A stretch of DNA of 64,000 bases from Rhodococcus opacus (GCF_012396235.1 NZ_JAAXPA010000004.1:248001-312000), one strand, 5' to 3'; shown: positions 16,234 to 25,638, counted from the stretch's first letter. Numbers and translations are program-made. Notes: generated by a model from the sequence alone, not told the origin.

Positions 16234-17562
16234 GTGACCCGCTCCACTGCCATCCTCGACCGGACCGTCGCCATCGGTTCCGAGTCCCGCAGCCGCGCTT
16301 GGGGCCTGACCGGGCTCCTCGTGCTGCTCTACGTCGTCAACTACGCAGACAAGGCCGTCCTCGGCATCATCGCCCAACCCCTCGCCCACGAGCTGGGACT
16401 GAGCGCCTCGCAGATCGGGCTGGTGGGAAGCCTCTTCTTCCTGACCTTCACCGTCGGCGGGTTCTTCGCCGGCGCGCTGAACCGCTGGATGTCGCTGCGG
16501 TGGGCGCTGCTGCTGCTCGCGATCGCCTGGTCCGTCGCGATACTCCCGCTCGTGGTCGTCGCGTCTTTCGCGGTGCTGCTGGTCAGCCGCCTGCTGCTCG
16601 GGCTCGCCGAAGGTCCGAGTTCGGCTCTGCTCCACACGGCGGCGTACTCGTGGCACGCACCCGCCAAGCGCGGACTGCCGAGCGCCCTGCTCGCCGGTGC
16701 CGCGTCCATCGCCAAGATCGCCGTCGCGCCTGCTCTCGCGTTCGTGACCGTCACGTTCGGGTGGCGCTACGCGCTGGTCGCGCTGGCGGTCATCGGGGTC
16801 CTGTGGTGCGTCGTATGGCTGACCGTCTGGAGCGAGGGCCCGTACATTCGCAGCGGCAAGGGCGCCGATTCCGCGGCCCCCGGTGACGCGGGCGAACCGG
16901 CGGTGCCGTGGGGTCGCATCTTCCGGACCCGCACGTTCATCAGCGGCGCGCTTCTCGTCATGAGCGTGTACGCGCTGGTCGCCGTGGTTCTGACGTGGCT
17001 GCCCTCGTACTTCGAGGTGGGCCTCGGATACAGCCGACTCCAGGCCGGCTCGATGTTCGCATTCCCGAGCATCGCCGGGCTGATCCTGATGTTGCTCTCG
17101 TCCGTGATCGGCGACCGTCTGCTCGCACGCGGCTCGACGTCCCGCGTCGTCCGCGTCATCGTCCCCGCCGTCGGGGTGCTGATCTGCGGAGCGATCCTGC
17201 TGGCACTCCCGTCCATCACCGCACCCGCTGTCGCCGTCCTCGTCGTCTCCGTCGGCTACGGCTTCGCCGCGTCGGTGTTCCCGTTGCTCAACGCGGCGAT
17301 CTCGGAGATCTGCCCGCCCCGTCAGACCGCGGGCACCCTGGGCGTCTTCCTCGCCGTCATGGCGATCGGCGGCCTCGTCGCCCCCTACGCGACGGGTCTG
17401 ATCGTCGACGCGGCTGCCTCGCCCGCCGAGGGTTACGCCACCGCGTTCCAGTCGCTCGGCCTCGTCGCCGCCGTCTGCGCCGTCGGCGCCCTGGTCTTCG
17501 CGAACCCCGAGCGCGACAAGAAACTCGTCCGGGGCGACGCTGCGGACATAGGCACGAACTAA
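16234..17562 (+). CDS. MFS transporter
   Basis: Integral membrane carrier of 442 residues with about 12 hydrophobic segments. VNYADKAVLGIIAQPLAHELGLSASQIGLVGSLFF near the start and RLLLGLAEGPSSALLHTAAYSW in TM4-5 resemble anion:cation symporters that import organic acids. GTG 16234 is preceded by GAAGGGA. It opens a same-strand run of thiolase, 3-hydroxyacyl-CoA dehydrogenase and acyl-CoA ligase, so it probably imports the acid they degrade. The substrate is unknown. Confidence 0.88.
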   Translation: MTRSTAILDRTVAIGSESRSRAWGLTGLLVLLYVVNYADKAVLGIIAQPLAHELGLSASQIGLVGSLFFLTFTVGGFFAGALNRWMSLRWALLLLAIAWSVAILPLVVVASFAVLLVSRLLLGLAEGPSSALLHTAAYSWHAPAKRGLPSALLAGAASIAKIAVAPALAFVTVTFGWRYALVALAVIGVLWCVVWLTVWSEGPYIRSGKGADSAAPGDAGEPAVPWGRIFRTRTFISGALLVMSVYALVAVVLTWLPSYFEVGLGYSRLQAGSMFAFPSIAGLILMLLSSVIGDRLLARGSTSRVVRVIVPAVGVLICGAILLALPSITAPAVAVLVVSVGYGFAASVFPLLNAAISEICPPRQTAGTLGVFLAVMAIGGLVAPYATGLIVDAAASPAEGYATAFQSLGLVAAVCAVGALVFANPERDKKLVRGDAADIGTN

Positions 17563-17646
17563 CCCTGTGATCGGCCGAAAGTCGTTGTGCTGACGACATC
17601 GCCCGTGATTGATTCGAGTGACCCCCTCAGATCGAAGGAACACACC

Positions 17647-18780
17647 ATGCGCGATGCAGTGATCGTCGACGCCGTCCGCACGCCCATCGGGCGGCGTGGC
17701 GGTTCCCTGTCCGGAATCCACCCCGCCAATCTGTCGGCGCACGTCCTCGAGGCCCTCGTGGCGCGCACCGGTCTCTCCCCGGAGGAGATCGGCGACGTCG
17801 TCTGGGGCTGTGTCAGCCAGGTGGGGGAGCAGGCAGGCAACGTCGCCCGCACCGCCGTCCTCGCCACCGGCTGGCCGGAGACGGTTCCGGGCACCACGCT
17901 CACCCGGGCCTGCGGATCGAGCCAGCAGGCCGTGAGCTTCGCCGCCGCCGCCGTCATCGCCGGCCACGAGGACGTCGTCGTCGCCGGTGGTGTGGAGTCC
18001 ATGAGCCGGGTTCCCATGGGCAGCGCGAGCAAGAACGGTGAACACTTCCCGGCGGCCGTCCTCGACCGGTACGGCGTCGACGGGTTCAGCCAGGGCACCG
18101 GCGCCGAGATGATGGCCGCGAAGTGGGGGCTCTCCCGTCAGGTGCTGGACGAGTACTCGCTGCGATCCCACGAGCTCGCTGCGCACGCCGCGGACCGGGG
18201 CGCATTCGACGGGCAACTCGCACCGCTCTCCGACGTCCTCGCCGGGGACGAAGGGATCCGCCGCGGCGGCACACTCGAATCTCTCGGCAAGCTGAAGACC
18301 GTGTTCAAGGAGGACGGCGTGATCCACGCCGGCAACTCCTCGCAGATCTCCGACGGCGCCGGTGCACTGCTCGTCACGACGAGCGAGAAGGCTGCGCAAC
18401 TCGGTCTGACCCCGATGGCCCGCATCCACACCTGCGCCGTCGCCGGCGACGACCCGGTGATCATGCTGACCGGACCCATCGCCGCGACGGAGAAGGCACT
18501 GTCCCGGTCCGGACTGAAGATCGACGACATCGGTGCATTCGAGGTGAACGAGGCCTTCGCCCCCGTCCCGCTGGCGTGGCAGGCGGAGACCGGCGCCGCG
18601 ACGGACCGGCTGAACCCGCTCGGCGGCGCCATCGCAGTCGGTCACCCGCTCGGCGGGTCCGGCGCGATCCTCATGACCCGACTCGTCCACCACATGCGGG
18701 ACAACGGCATTCGGTACGGACTGCAGACCATGTGCGAGGCGGGCGGCCTCGCCAACGCCACCATTCTCGAACTTCTCTGA
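17647..18780 (+). CDS. Thiolase (acetyl-CoA acyltransferase)
   Basis: Cleaves 3-ketoacyl-CoA with CoA at the end of a beta-oxidation cycle. The 377 residues include the acylation Cys89 in TLTRACGSSQQAV, GGVESMSRVPMG, NEAFA (about 297-301) and the C-terminal GGAIAVGHPLGGSGA with the active-site His, and a second Cys in TMCEAGGLANA. ATG 17647 follows GAAGGAACACACC, a good spacing; the upstream in-frame ATG at 17587 lacks such a site. It is 34 bases ahead of the SDR gene in the same probable operon. Confidence 0.92.
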   Translation: MRDAVIVDAVRTPIGRRGGSLSGIHPANLSAHVLEALVARTGLSPEEIGDVVWGCVSQVGEQAGNVARTAVLATGWPETVPGTTLTRACGSSQQAVSFAAAAVIAGHEDVVVAGGVESMSRVPMGSASKNGEHFPAAVLDRYGVDGFSQGTGAEMMAAKWGLSRQVLDEYSLRSHELAAHAADRGAFDGQLAPLSDVLAGDEGIRRGGTLESLGKLKTVFKEDGVIHAGNSSQISDGAGALLVTTSEKAAQLGLTPMARIHTCAVAGDDPVIMLTGPIAATEKALSRSGLKIDDIGAFEVNEAFAPVPLAWQAETGAATDRLNPLGGAIAVGHPLGGSGAILMTRLVHHMRDNGIRYGLQTMCEAGGLANATILELL

Positions 18781-18814
18781 TCCGACAATACTTTTCGAAG
18801 GGAACACCCGCACG

Positions 18815-19579
18815 ATGGAACTCAAGGGAATCTCGACCGCGGTCACCGGCGGCGCGTCCGGTCTCGGACTCGCGACGGCACGCCGCCTCGTCGACGCAGG
18901 GGCTCAGGTCACGCTCATCGACCTCCCGAACTCCGACGGTGAGGCGGCGGCGAAGGAATTGGGCAGCGCCGCCCAGTTCGCTCCCGCCGACGTCACCGAT
19001 TCCGAGCAGTTCGCGGCCGCCCTCGACGTCGCCGACGACCGCGGTGGCCTGCGCGGCATCGTGCACTGCGCCGGGGCCGGCCGCCGAATGCGCATCCTCG
19101 ACTCCGACGGCAAGGCAGGTTCCGTCGAGGACTTCGAGTTCGTGATCCGGCTCAACCTCGTCGGCTCGTTCAATGCCCTGCGCCTCGGAGCGGAACGGAT
19201 CGCGCGGCAGGAGGAGATCGACGGCGAGCGCGGCGCGGTCGTGCTGACGGCGTCCGTCGCCGCATTCGAAGGCCAGATCGGCCAGATCAACTACACCGCA
19301 TCGAAGGCCGGCATCGTGGGCATGACGGTCACCGCGGCCCGCGACCTCGCCAGCCGCAACATCCGGGTGTGCACCATCGCCCCGGGAATCATGGACACCC
19401 CGCTCCTCGCCCGGCTGCGCGACGATGTGCGCGCGTCGCTGGAGAAGTCGGTGCCGGGCCCGTCGCGTCTGGGCAAGCCCAGTGAGTTCGGGCAGCTCGC
19501 CTGCCAGATCCTCGAGAACGGCTACCTCAACGGCGAGACCATCCGCCTGGACGGTGCCATCCGCATGGCACCTCGCTGA
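18815..19579 (+). CDS. SDR-type 3-hydroxyacyl-CoA dehydrogenase (HSD10-like)
   Basis: NAD-dependent short-chain dehydrogenase, 254 residues. The cofactor motif is VTGGASGLGLATARRL (about 10-25) and the catalytic Ser-Tyr-Lys are in LTASVAAFEGQIGQINYTASKAGIVGMT; this segment is very close in style to type II 3-hydroxyacyl-CoA dehydrogenase, as is IAPGIMDTPLL. Together with the flanking thiolase and ligase it supplies the second oxidation step of a beta-oxidation set. ATG 18815 follows GAAGGGA. Confidence 0.88.
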   Translation: MELKGISTAVTGGASGLGLATARRLVDAGAQVTLIDLPNSDGEAAAKELGSAAQFAPADVTDSEQFAAALDVADDRGGLRGIVHCAGAGRRMRILDSDGKAGSVEDFEFVIRLNLVGSFNALRLGAERIARQEEIDGERGAVVLTASVAAFEGQIGQINYTASKAGIVGMTVTAARDLASRNIRVCTIAPGIMDTPLLARLRDDVRASLEKSVPGPSRLGKPSEFGQLACQILENGYLNGETIRLDGAIRMAPR

Positions 19580-19596
19580 CGAGTAAGGGACCGAAC

Positions 19597-21246
19597 GTGA
19601 ATTCTGCTGCACCGGTACTGCATTACCCCGACCTGACGTTGGCGGCGTTCCCGTCCGGCATGGCGGACCTGTACGGAGACAAGGCCGCGGTGGTCGACGG
19701 CGACACGGTGTGCACCTACCGCGAACTCGACCAGCGGTCGGGCGCGTTCGCCGCCGCCCTGCGGGACGCGGGGGTGACCGAGCGTGACGTGGTGCTCCTG
19801 CATCTCGGCAACTGCATCGAATTCGTCGTGGCCTACTACGGCGCACTGCGGGCCGGCGCGACCGTCACCCTGGTCAACCCGCTGCAGCCCGGCCCCGGCC
19901 TGCGCTCGCAGATCGTCGACACGGCGGCGGTCGCCGCCGTCACCCAGCCCGCACAACTGGACACCCTCACCGAGGCGGCGAGCGGCACCACCGTCCGCAC
20001 CATCGTGGTGGCCGGACTCCCCGCGGGTGTCGGTCGCGGTCAGTTCGGGTTCGAGGAGTTCGTCCGCGGGTACGCCACCGCACCGTTCACCCCGAAGGTG
20101 TCCGGGGACGACGTCGCCCACCTCGCCTACACGGGCGGCACCACCGGGTTGTCCAAAGGTGTCCGGGTGCTGCACCGCAACGTCCTCGCAAACGTGACCC
20201 AGATGATCGCCTGGCGTGCGGGTCACGAGGTGCGCGCCACCGCCGACGGCGGGATCGAACTGCGACCCGTCGAGAGTCTCGGGGACCGCGGTGTGATGCC
20301 CGGCGCCGGAGCGACCGTCGTCGTGTCGCCGCTGTTCCACGCCCACGCGCTGATCAACATGTCGTTCCTGCTGCTGTGCGGGGCGACGCAGGTGTTCGCC
20401 GGACGGTTCGAGCCGGGCCGCATGCTGGAGTTGATCGAGACGCACCGCGCCACGTACATCACCGGCAGTCCGGCGATGTGGCATGCCGTCGCCACCCACC
20501 CCGACGCCGCCGTTCGCGACACCGACTCGGTGCGGGTCGTGTCGTCGGGTGCGGCGCCGATCGATCATGTGACCCTCGAGGCGCTGGGTCGGGCGTTCCC
20601 GTCGGCGAGCGTGGTCGAGGGGTACGGGCTGACCGAGGGCACCTGCCTGGTCGCCTCCGCACCGTTGACCGGCTCCGTCGCGTACAAGCTCGGCAGCGTG
20701 GGGCTGCCGGTGTTCGACACGGAGGTGCAGATTCGTGCCCAGGACGACTCCGGTGCCCTACTGGAGGCCGGCACCCGCGGCAAGCTGTGGGTCCGCGGCC
20801 CGCAGGTCACGGACGGCTACCTGAACCATCCGGAGATCACGGCGCAGCAGTACGTCGACGGCTGGCTCGACACCGGCGACATCGCCTACCTGGACGAGGA
20901 CGGGTACCTGTTCATCTGCGACCGCACCAAGGACATGCTGATCTACAAGGGCTACAACGTGTATCCGCGTGAGCTCGAGGAGATTCTGGTCTCGCACCCG
21001 GACGTGTCCTCGGCTGCCGTCGTCGGCAGGGAGGCCGGCAGCGTCGGCCAGGAGCCGGTGGCGTTCGTGGTGCCGATGCCGGACGTGACGATCGATCCGG
21101 ATGCGGTGTCCGCGTTCGTCGCCGAGCGGGTGCTGCCGTACAAGAAGGTACGCGACGTCGTGGTGGTCGAGCAGCTGCCGACGTCGGCGGCCGGGAAGAT
21201 CCTCAAGACGAAGCTGCGCGAGCAACTCGCCGCCGCGACGACCTAG
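19597..21246 (+). CDS. AMP-dependent acyl-CoA synthetase/ligase
   Basis: Activates an organic acid to its CoA ester. The 549 residues contain HLAYTGGTTGLSKGVRVLHR (P-loop region, about 171-190), SGAAPIDHVTLE, VVEGYGLTEGTC, the hinge DRTKDMLIYKGYNVYPREL and the terminal catalytic-Lys motif TSAAGKILKTKLRE. The start is GTG 19597, 17 bases after the SDR stop. The GG in place of the usual SG in the P-loop motif (YTGGTTG) is a minor variant seen in long-chain ligases. It ends a four-gene catabolic run begun by the MFS carrier. Confidence 0.9.
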   Translation: MNSAAPVLHYPDLTLAAFPSGMADLYGDKAAVVDGDTVCTYRELDQRSGAFAAALRDAGVTERDVVLLHLGNCIEFVVAYYGALRAGATVTLVNPLQPGPGLRSQIVDTAAVAAVTQPAQLDTLTEAASGTTVRTIVVAGLPAGVGRGQFGFEEFVRGYATAPFTPKVSGDDVAHLAYTGGTTGLSKGVRVLHRNVLANVTQMIAWRAGHEVRATADGGIELRPVESLGDRGVMPGAGATVVVSPLFHAHALINMSFLLLCGATQVFAGRFEPGRMLELIETHRATYITGSPAMWHAVATHPDAAVRDTDSVRVVSSGAAPIDHVTLEALGRAFPSASVVEGYGLTEGTCLVASAPLTGSVAYKLGSVGLPVFDTEVQIRAQDDSGALLEAGTRGKLWVRGPQVTDGYLNHPEITAQQYVDGWLDTGDIAYLDEDGYLFICDRTKDMLIYKGYNVYPRELEEILVSHPDVSSAAVVGREAGSVGQEPVAFVVPMPDVTIDPDAVSAFVAERVLPYKKVRDVVVVEQLPTSAAGKILKTKLREQLAAATT

Positions 21247-21423
21247 CGTTTTCCTCCCGCTGGGTGGAAGCAACTCTGTGGGGCGCTCGCGCGTGGTGGC
21301 AGCAGAGCCTTCTCGCACGCCACGATGCACAGGTGCTCAACTGGTGGGCCGACGCCGACGAGTTCCTCACCACCCGGCGTCGCACCGTCTCCTGCTCGCC
21401 CGCGGATGTGGAGGCGATGACCG

Positions 21424-21855
21424 ATGTTCAAGGTGACCAAGCTCGTTCACCTCGTCGCCGACACAGATGCCTCCACCGGTGCGGTGTTGGCCGGCCGATT
21501 GCGTGAGGCCGCTGCTCCCCGGGCTCGGCGCGTTCTCGTGACACCGGCCCTGCCCGGCGGAATCAACGGGGGAGACGTGATCGCGCACCTCCACGTCCGC
21601 ACGATCGGGACCTCGCAGCTGAGCCGGGTGCACGAATCGGCCGGTTCCGCGCGGTGGACCCACGTCTGGGAGCAGGAGTACGCGAACCTGGACGGGCTGC
21701 TCGGGCCGTATATGACCCACCCTTATCACTGGGCGCACATAGATCGGTGGTTCGATCCCGAACGCGGGCCGCGGATCGTCACTCGGCTGTGCCACAGCTT
21801 CTGTGCGATCGACGGCCCGACGATCACGGTTGCTGCACCTGCCACTCCCCGCTGA
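21424..21855 (+). CDS. Hypothetical protein, possible dimeric-barrel fold
   Basis: A 143-residue protein starting MFKVTKLVHLVADTDA. An in-frame stop two codons upstream fixes the start region, and GGAGG lies nine bases before ATG 21424. The order beta-rich start, central helix and the block HWAHIDRWFDPERGPRIVTR suggests a Dabb/EthD-like ferredoxin fold, but I cannot name a family. Its last 32 bases overlap tail to tail with the enoyl-CoA hydratase gene on the other strand. It may belong to the upstream ligase operon. Confidence 0.6.
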   Translation: MFKVTKLVHLVADTDASTGAVLAGRLREAAAPRARRVLVTPALPGGINGGDVIAHLHVRTIGTSQLSRVHESAGSARWTHVWEQEYANLDGLLGPYMTHPYHWAHIDRWFDPERGPRIVTRLCHSFCAIDGPTITVAAPATPR

Positions 21856-22648
21856 ACGCAGGGGGACGCTTCTCGATGAATGCGCGTAGTGCGGCCGGAG
21901 CGTCGGTTGCAAAATTGACCGCTTGCGAACGCGCCTCGTTCTCGAGTGCGTCCCGCAGCGACGACGTCGTGCCGTCCTCGATCAGTCGCGTCGACTGCAT
22001 GACGGCCACCGTCGGTGCCGCCGCGAGACGGGTGGCGAACCGGGCGACCGTGGCGTCCAGTTCGTCCGGCTCGACGAGCTCGCTGACCAGTCCCAGCGCA
22101 TCCGCCTGCTCGGCGTCGATCATCTCGGCGAGCATGACCAGACGTTTCGCGCGGTGCAGTCCCACCATGCGCGGCAGGAGCCACGAGCCGCCGAAATCCA
22201 CCGACAGGCCGCGCTTGGCGAAGATCTGGCTGAACTGCGCGTCGCGCGAGGTGATGAGCAGGTCGCACAGCAGCGCCAGGTTCCAGCCGGCTCCCACGGC
22301 GTAGCCGCGAACCTTCGCGATCAGTGGCTTGGGGAACTCGGCGACTGCCAGTGCCGTCGCATTGATCTGACGCATGCGGTTCAGCGGGTGCATGGGTGTG
22401 CGCTTGTCGAGGTCTGCGCCGGTGCAGAAGTCGCTGCCTGCGCCGGTGAGGACCACGACGCGGGTGGCGTCGTCGAGGGCGAGTTCGCCGAGCGCCTCGC
22501 GCAACGCGATCCACGAGTCGAGGGTCATGGCGTTGCGCCGTGTGGGCCGGTTCAGGGTGATCGTCGCGACCGCGCCGTCCCGGCTGATCAGAACGTCGCG
22601 TTCGGCGGATTCGGTGCCCGTGTTCGAGGTGACGGTTTCGATGCTCAT
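21824..22648 (-). CDS. Enoyl-CoA hydratase/isomerase family protein
   Basis: Crotonase-fold protein of 274 residues. Oxyanion-hole segments are VVLTGAGSDFCTGADLDKR (about 66-84) and AKVRGYAVGAGWNLALLCDL (about 109-128), then RGLSVDFGGSWLLPRMVGL. The Gly-Gly and acidic substitutions in this last segment differ from the hydratase Glu pair, so an isomerase or other crotonase reaction is possible. ATG at 22646-22648 follows GGAGC. It diverges from the nitronate monooxygenase gene; the 270-bp gap between them holds a symmetric candidate LysR site. Confidence 0.87.
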   Translation of the reverse strand: MSIETVTSNTGTESAERDVLISRDGAVATITLNRPTRRNAMTLDSWIALREALGELALDDATRVVVLTGAGSDFCTGADLDKRTPMHPLNRMRQINATALAVAEFPKPLIAKVRGYAVGAGWNLALLCDLLITSRDAQFSQIFAKRGLSVDFGGSWLLPRMVGLHRAKRLVMLAEMIDAEQADALGLVSELVEPDELDATVARFATRLAAAPTVAVMQSTRLIEDGTTSSLRDALENEARSQAVNFATDAPAALRAFIEKRPPAFSGEWQVQQP

Positions 22649-22774
22649 ACGCGGCTCCAGACGTCGGCGCGGTTCTCGGCGCACGCCGGAGTGGTCGACG
22701 CCGTGCCGCCCAGCCAGTCGATCACCGGGGACGCTCCGCCGCAATGTCGTTCTGGGATACACCGGATGAGGTCA

Positions 22775-22815
22775 AACCTATGGTTACCGCCGAGCGTCAT
22801 AGGTTCCGATTAACC
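22775..22815. promoter_or_regulatory. Nested inverted repeats, candidate LysR-type site
   Basis: AACCTATG (22775-22782) and CATAGGTT (22798-22805) form a perfect 8-bp inverted repeat with a 15-bp spacer. The left arm itself continues as AACC-TAT-GGTT and the right arm is followed by TTAACC. Such nested A/T-rich half-sites are typical of LysR tetramer binding. It lies in the divergent promoter region of the hydratase and nitronate monooxygenase genes, near two LysR genes. Confidence 0.5.
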
Positions 22816-22918
22816 GGACCATCGGCGATGTATCTTTGTCCACGCCCGGACTGCGTGCTGAACTGGTCGGTACCTGAAAGTGCTTGCATCAGAAGACTCC
22901 CCCTCATCAGGAGAACCG

Positions 22919-23881
22919 ATGTCTCTACCCTCCGTGCTGTCCGATCGCCTGCGCCTGCCGGCTGTGGCCTCCCCGATGTTCATCGTCTCGGGTCCCGACC
23001 TGGTGATCGCCCAGTCGACGTCGGGCATCGTCGGATCGTTCCCCTCCCTGAACGCCCGCCCGCAGCCGGTGTTGCGGGAATGGCTCACCCGCATCACCGA
23101 AGCCCTCGCCAAGCACGACGCCAACAACCCCGAGACCCCGTCCGCGCCGTACGCGGTCAACCTGATCGTCCACAAGAGCAACGACCGTCTCGACGAGGAT
23201 CTCGCCACCATCGTCGAGTTCGAGGTCCCGATCGTCATCACGTCCCTCGGCGCCCGCGCCGACGTCAACGAGGCCATCCACAGCTACGGCGGCATCGTCC
23301 TCCACGACGTCATCAACAACACGTTCGCGAAGAAGGCGGTGGAGAAGGGCGCCGACGGCCTCATCGCCGTCGCGGCCGGTGCCGGCGGACACGCGGGCAC
23401 CCTGTCGCCGTTCGCGTTGATCCAGGAGATCCGCGAGTGGTTCGACGGGCCGGTCCTGCTGTCGGGCTCCATCGCTCACGGCCGCTCGGTCCTCGCCGCG
23501 CAGGCCGCCGGCGCCGACCTCGCCTACATCGGATCCGCGTTCATCGCCACCGAAGAGGCCAACGCGGACCAGGGCTACAAGCAGATGATCGTCGACTCCA
23601 CCGCGTCCGACATCGTCTACTCCAACCTGTTCACCGGCGTGCACGGCAATTACCTGCGGGGCAGCATCGAGGCCGCCGGACTCGACCCGAACAACCTCGC
23701 CGTGTCGGACCCGTCCGCCATGAGCTTCCGCGACGGAACCGCCAAAACGAAGGCATGGCGCGACATCTGGGGGTCCGGACAGGGGATCGGCACCGTGCGC
23801 TCCGTGCAACCGACGGCGGAACTCGTCGACCGGCTCGTCTCCGAGTACGCCGCGGCAAAAAGCTACCTGCTCGCGCTGTAA
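22919..23881 (+). CDS. Nitronate monooxygenase (2-nitropropane dioxygenase family)
   Basis: FMN-dependent TIM-barrel oxidase of 320 residues acting on alkyl nitronates or similar acids. It shows the N-terminal LRLPAVASPMFIVSGPDLVIAQ, a phosphate-binding segment ADGLIAVAAGAGGHAGTLSPFALI, and the end-of-barrel block GADLAYIGSAFIATEEANAD. ATG 22919 is preceded by CAGGAGAACCG; an upstream in-frame ATG at 22880 has no such site. It converges with the LysR gene (19-bp overlap at the 3' ends). Confidence 0.88.
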   Translation: MSLPSVLSDRLRLPAVASPMFIVSGPDLVIAQSTSGIVGSFPSLNARPQPVLREWLTRITEALAKHDANNPETPSAPYAVNLIVHKSNDRLDEDLATIVEFEVPIVITSLGARADVNEAIHSYGGIVLHDVINNTFAKKAVEKGADGLIAVAAGAGGHAGTLSPFALIQEIREWFDGPVLLSGSIAHGRSVLAAQAAGADLAYIGSAFIATEEANADQGYKQMIVDSTASDIVYSNLFTGVHGNYLRGSIEAAGLDPNNLAVSDPSAMSFRDGTAKTKAWRDIWGSGQGIGTVRSVQPTAELVDRLVSEYAAAKSYLLAL

Positions 23882-24747
23882 CCTTCCGCCCGCACGAGTT
23901 CGACGAACGCGTGCCCGACCGGGGAGAGCATGTCGGGATCGAATGCGAGCCCGAAGGTGCGGGCGATCGTCGGCTCCGCGCGGCGGACCACCGCACGGTC
24001 CTGGGCCGCCTCCGCGATCGACCGTTCCAGCAGGGTTCCGCCGATTCCCGCGAGCACCAGGGGAAGTCGCGCCTCGCGGTGATCGGACAGCGCCGCGAGG
24101 GTCGGGCGTGCCCCGGCGTGACGGATCGATTCCTCGATCTCGTTGGCGACGGAGTGGCCGCGGGGGACGAAGACCATCGGGATGTCGGGGAGTGCGGCGA
24201 GCGGAACGGGACCGTCCGGCACGTCGGTGCCCGGCGGGTACACGAGCCAGTACTCCTGTTCGCCGAGTTCGAGGACGTCCAGGCGGGCGTCGTCGAGCGG
24301 GAGGTGCGCCACCACGAATTCGCAGTGGCCGTCCTCGATCAGCGACCCGGCCTGTGCCTCGTCTTTCAATTCACCCAACCGGACCATCACCTTCGGGTGG
24401 GTCCGCCGGAATTCGGTGACGAGGTCGACGAGGGGCCCGATCGCCAACGCCGGAAACGCCATGATGTCCAGTCGGCCGGCGAGTGCCCCGTCGGAGGTGG
24501 CGAGGAGGTCCTCGACGGCGGTGACGTCGCGCAGGATCTGCCTGCTCGGCCCGACCATGCTGCGCCCTGCGGCGCTGAGCACCATGCCCCGGCCGATGCG
24601 GTGGAACAGTTGCACACCCAGTTCCCGCTCGAGCCCGCGCAGCGCCTGCGAGATGGTGGGCTGTGCGACGCCGAGCGACGCAGCGGCCCCGTTGATGCCT
24701 TCGTGTTCCACGACGGCAAGGAAGTACTCGACCTGGCGCAACTCCAT
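23863..24747 (-). CDS. LysR-family transcriptional regulator
   Basis: A 294-residue regulator. The N-terminal helix-turn-helix is RQVEYFLAVVEHEGINGAAASLGVAQPTISQALRGLE (residues 4-40), followed by the linker helix and an effector-binding domain (GRLDIMAFPALAIGPLVDLV...). It lies 12 bases downstream of a second LysR gene on the same strand. The two differ enough in sequence not to be a recent duplication. The effector is unknown; target candidates are the nitronate monooxygenase and hydratase genes. Confidence 0.9.
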   Translation of the reverse strand: MELRQVEYFLAVVEHEGINGAAASLGVAQPTISQALRGLERELGVQLFHRIGRGMVLSAAGRSMVGPSRQILRDVTAVEDLLATSDGALAGRLDIMAFPALAIGPLVDLVTEFRRTHPKVMVRLGELKDEAQAGSLIEDGHCEFVVAHLPLDDARLDVLELGEQEYWLVYPPGTDVPDGPVPLAALPDIPMVFVPRGHSVANEIEESIRHAGARPTLAALSDHREARLPLVLAGIGGTLLERSIAEAAQDRAVVRRAEPTIARTFGLAFDPDMLSPVGHAFVELVRAEGYSASR

Positions 24748-24759
24748 GTGCTCAGTTCC

Positions 24760-25638
24760 TCACTCGGGTGCCGGTGTTCGGGTGGACTGCGCGATCGCGA
24801 CGAACGCCGAGGCCGCGGGTGATCCCGGACCGGACCGCTGCACGAGGCCGACGGGGCGGGTCAGCTTCGGCGTCATCGACCGGATCGAGACCCCGCGCAA
24901 CTGTTCCTCGGCGACCAGGCGGGGGAGGACGGTGGCCCCCGCGCCGCGCATCACCAGCTCCCACGTGGCGCCCGGATGCGTGCAGTCGATGACGACGTTC
25001 GCGGGCTCGCCGACGAGATCGGAGATCAGCGCCGCGTCGCTCTTGTCCCCGAGATCCTGAACGAGCGGAATGTCGCGGACGGCCGAGCGGGGCACCGGAT
25101 CGGGAAGGGTCTCGGCGAGGACGCCGGGCAGGGCGAGTACCAGCTCCTGGTCGCCGATGGGAACCGAGCGCAGCGCACTGTGGTCGACGGACAGGTCGAT
25201 CACCCCGAGCTCGGCCTCGCCGCGGCGCAAGGCGCCGAGGACGCCGGTGGGACCGTCGGCGTCGATGATGCGGACCGTCACCCGGGGGTACTGCTCACGG
25301 AACCGGCGCACCAGGTCGACGATCGGATCGATCGAGAACGCCGCGTAGGTGACGACGTCGACGCGGCCGGACACGAGTTCGCGCACGGCGGCGACCTTGG
25401 CCTTGGCCCGCTCGACGTCGGCGAGGATGCGCCGGGCGGCGACGTCGAGGGTACGACCGTCCTCGGTCAGCTCGAGACGCCGCCCGGTGCGGTCGAACAG
25501 GGTGACACCGAGGCGGCGTTCGAGTGTGCGGATCGCCTGCGAAAGCGACGGTTGCGAGATGTAGAGGGACTGTGCGGCCCTGGTGATCCCGCCGTGATCG
25601 ACTACCGCGACGAAGTAGGTGACGAGATGCAGGTCCAC
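24760..25638 (-). CDS. LysR-family transcriptional regulator
   Basis: A 292-residue LysR protein beginning MDLHLVTYFVAVVDHGGITRAAQSLYISQPSLSQAIRTLE (helix-turn-helix), with an effector domain opening GRVDVVTYAAFSIDPIVDLV that parallels the neighbouring regulator. The arrangement (minus strand, just ahead of another LysR and close to an enoyl-CoA hydratase gene) suggests control of the acyl-CoA genes on either side. The start ATG at 25638 is the only one giving a complete helix-turn-helix. Confidence 0.9.
   Translation of the reverse strand: MDLHLVTYFVAVVDHGGITRAAQSLYISQPSLSQAIRTLERRLGVTLFDRTGRRLELTEDGRTLDVAARRILADVERAKAKVAAVRELVSGRVDVVTYAAFSIDPIVDLVRRFREQYPRVTVRIIDADGPTGVLGALRRGEAELGVIDLSVDHSALRSVPIGDQELVLALPGVLAETLPDPVPRSAVRDIPLVQDLGDKSDAALISDLVGEPANVVIDCTHPGATWELVMRGAGATVLPRLVAEEQLRGVSIRSMTPKLTRPVGLVQRSGPGSPAASAFVAIAQSTRTPAPE

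Noticed and set aside
15958..18846. A minus-strand open frame of 962 codons across the MFS carrier and thiolase genes
   Set aside because: It is the antisense of two well-supported genes, has the Arg/Asp/Gly-rich composition typical of shadow frames in high-GC DNA, and shows no domain.
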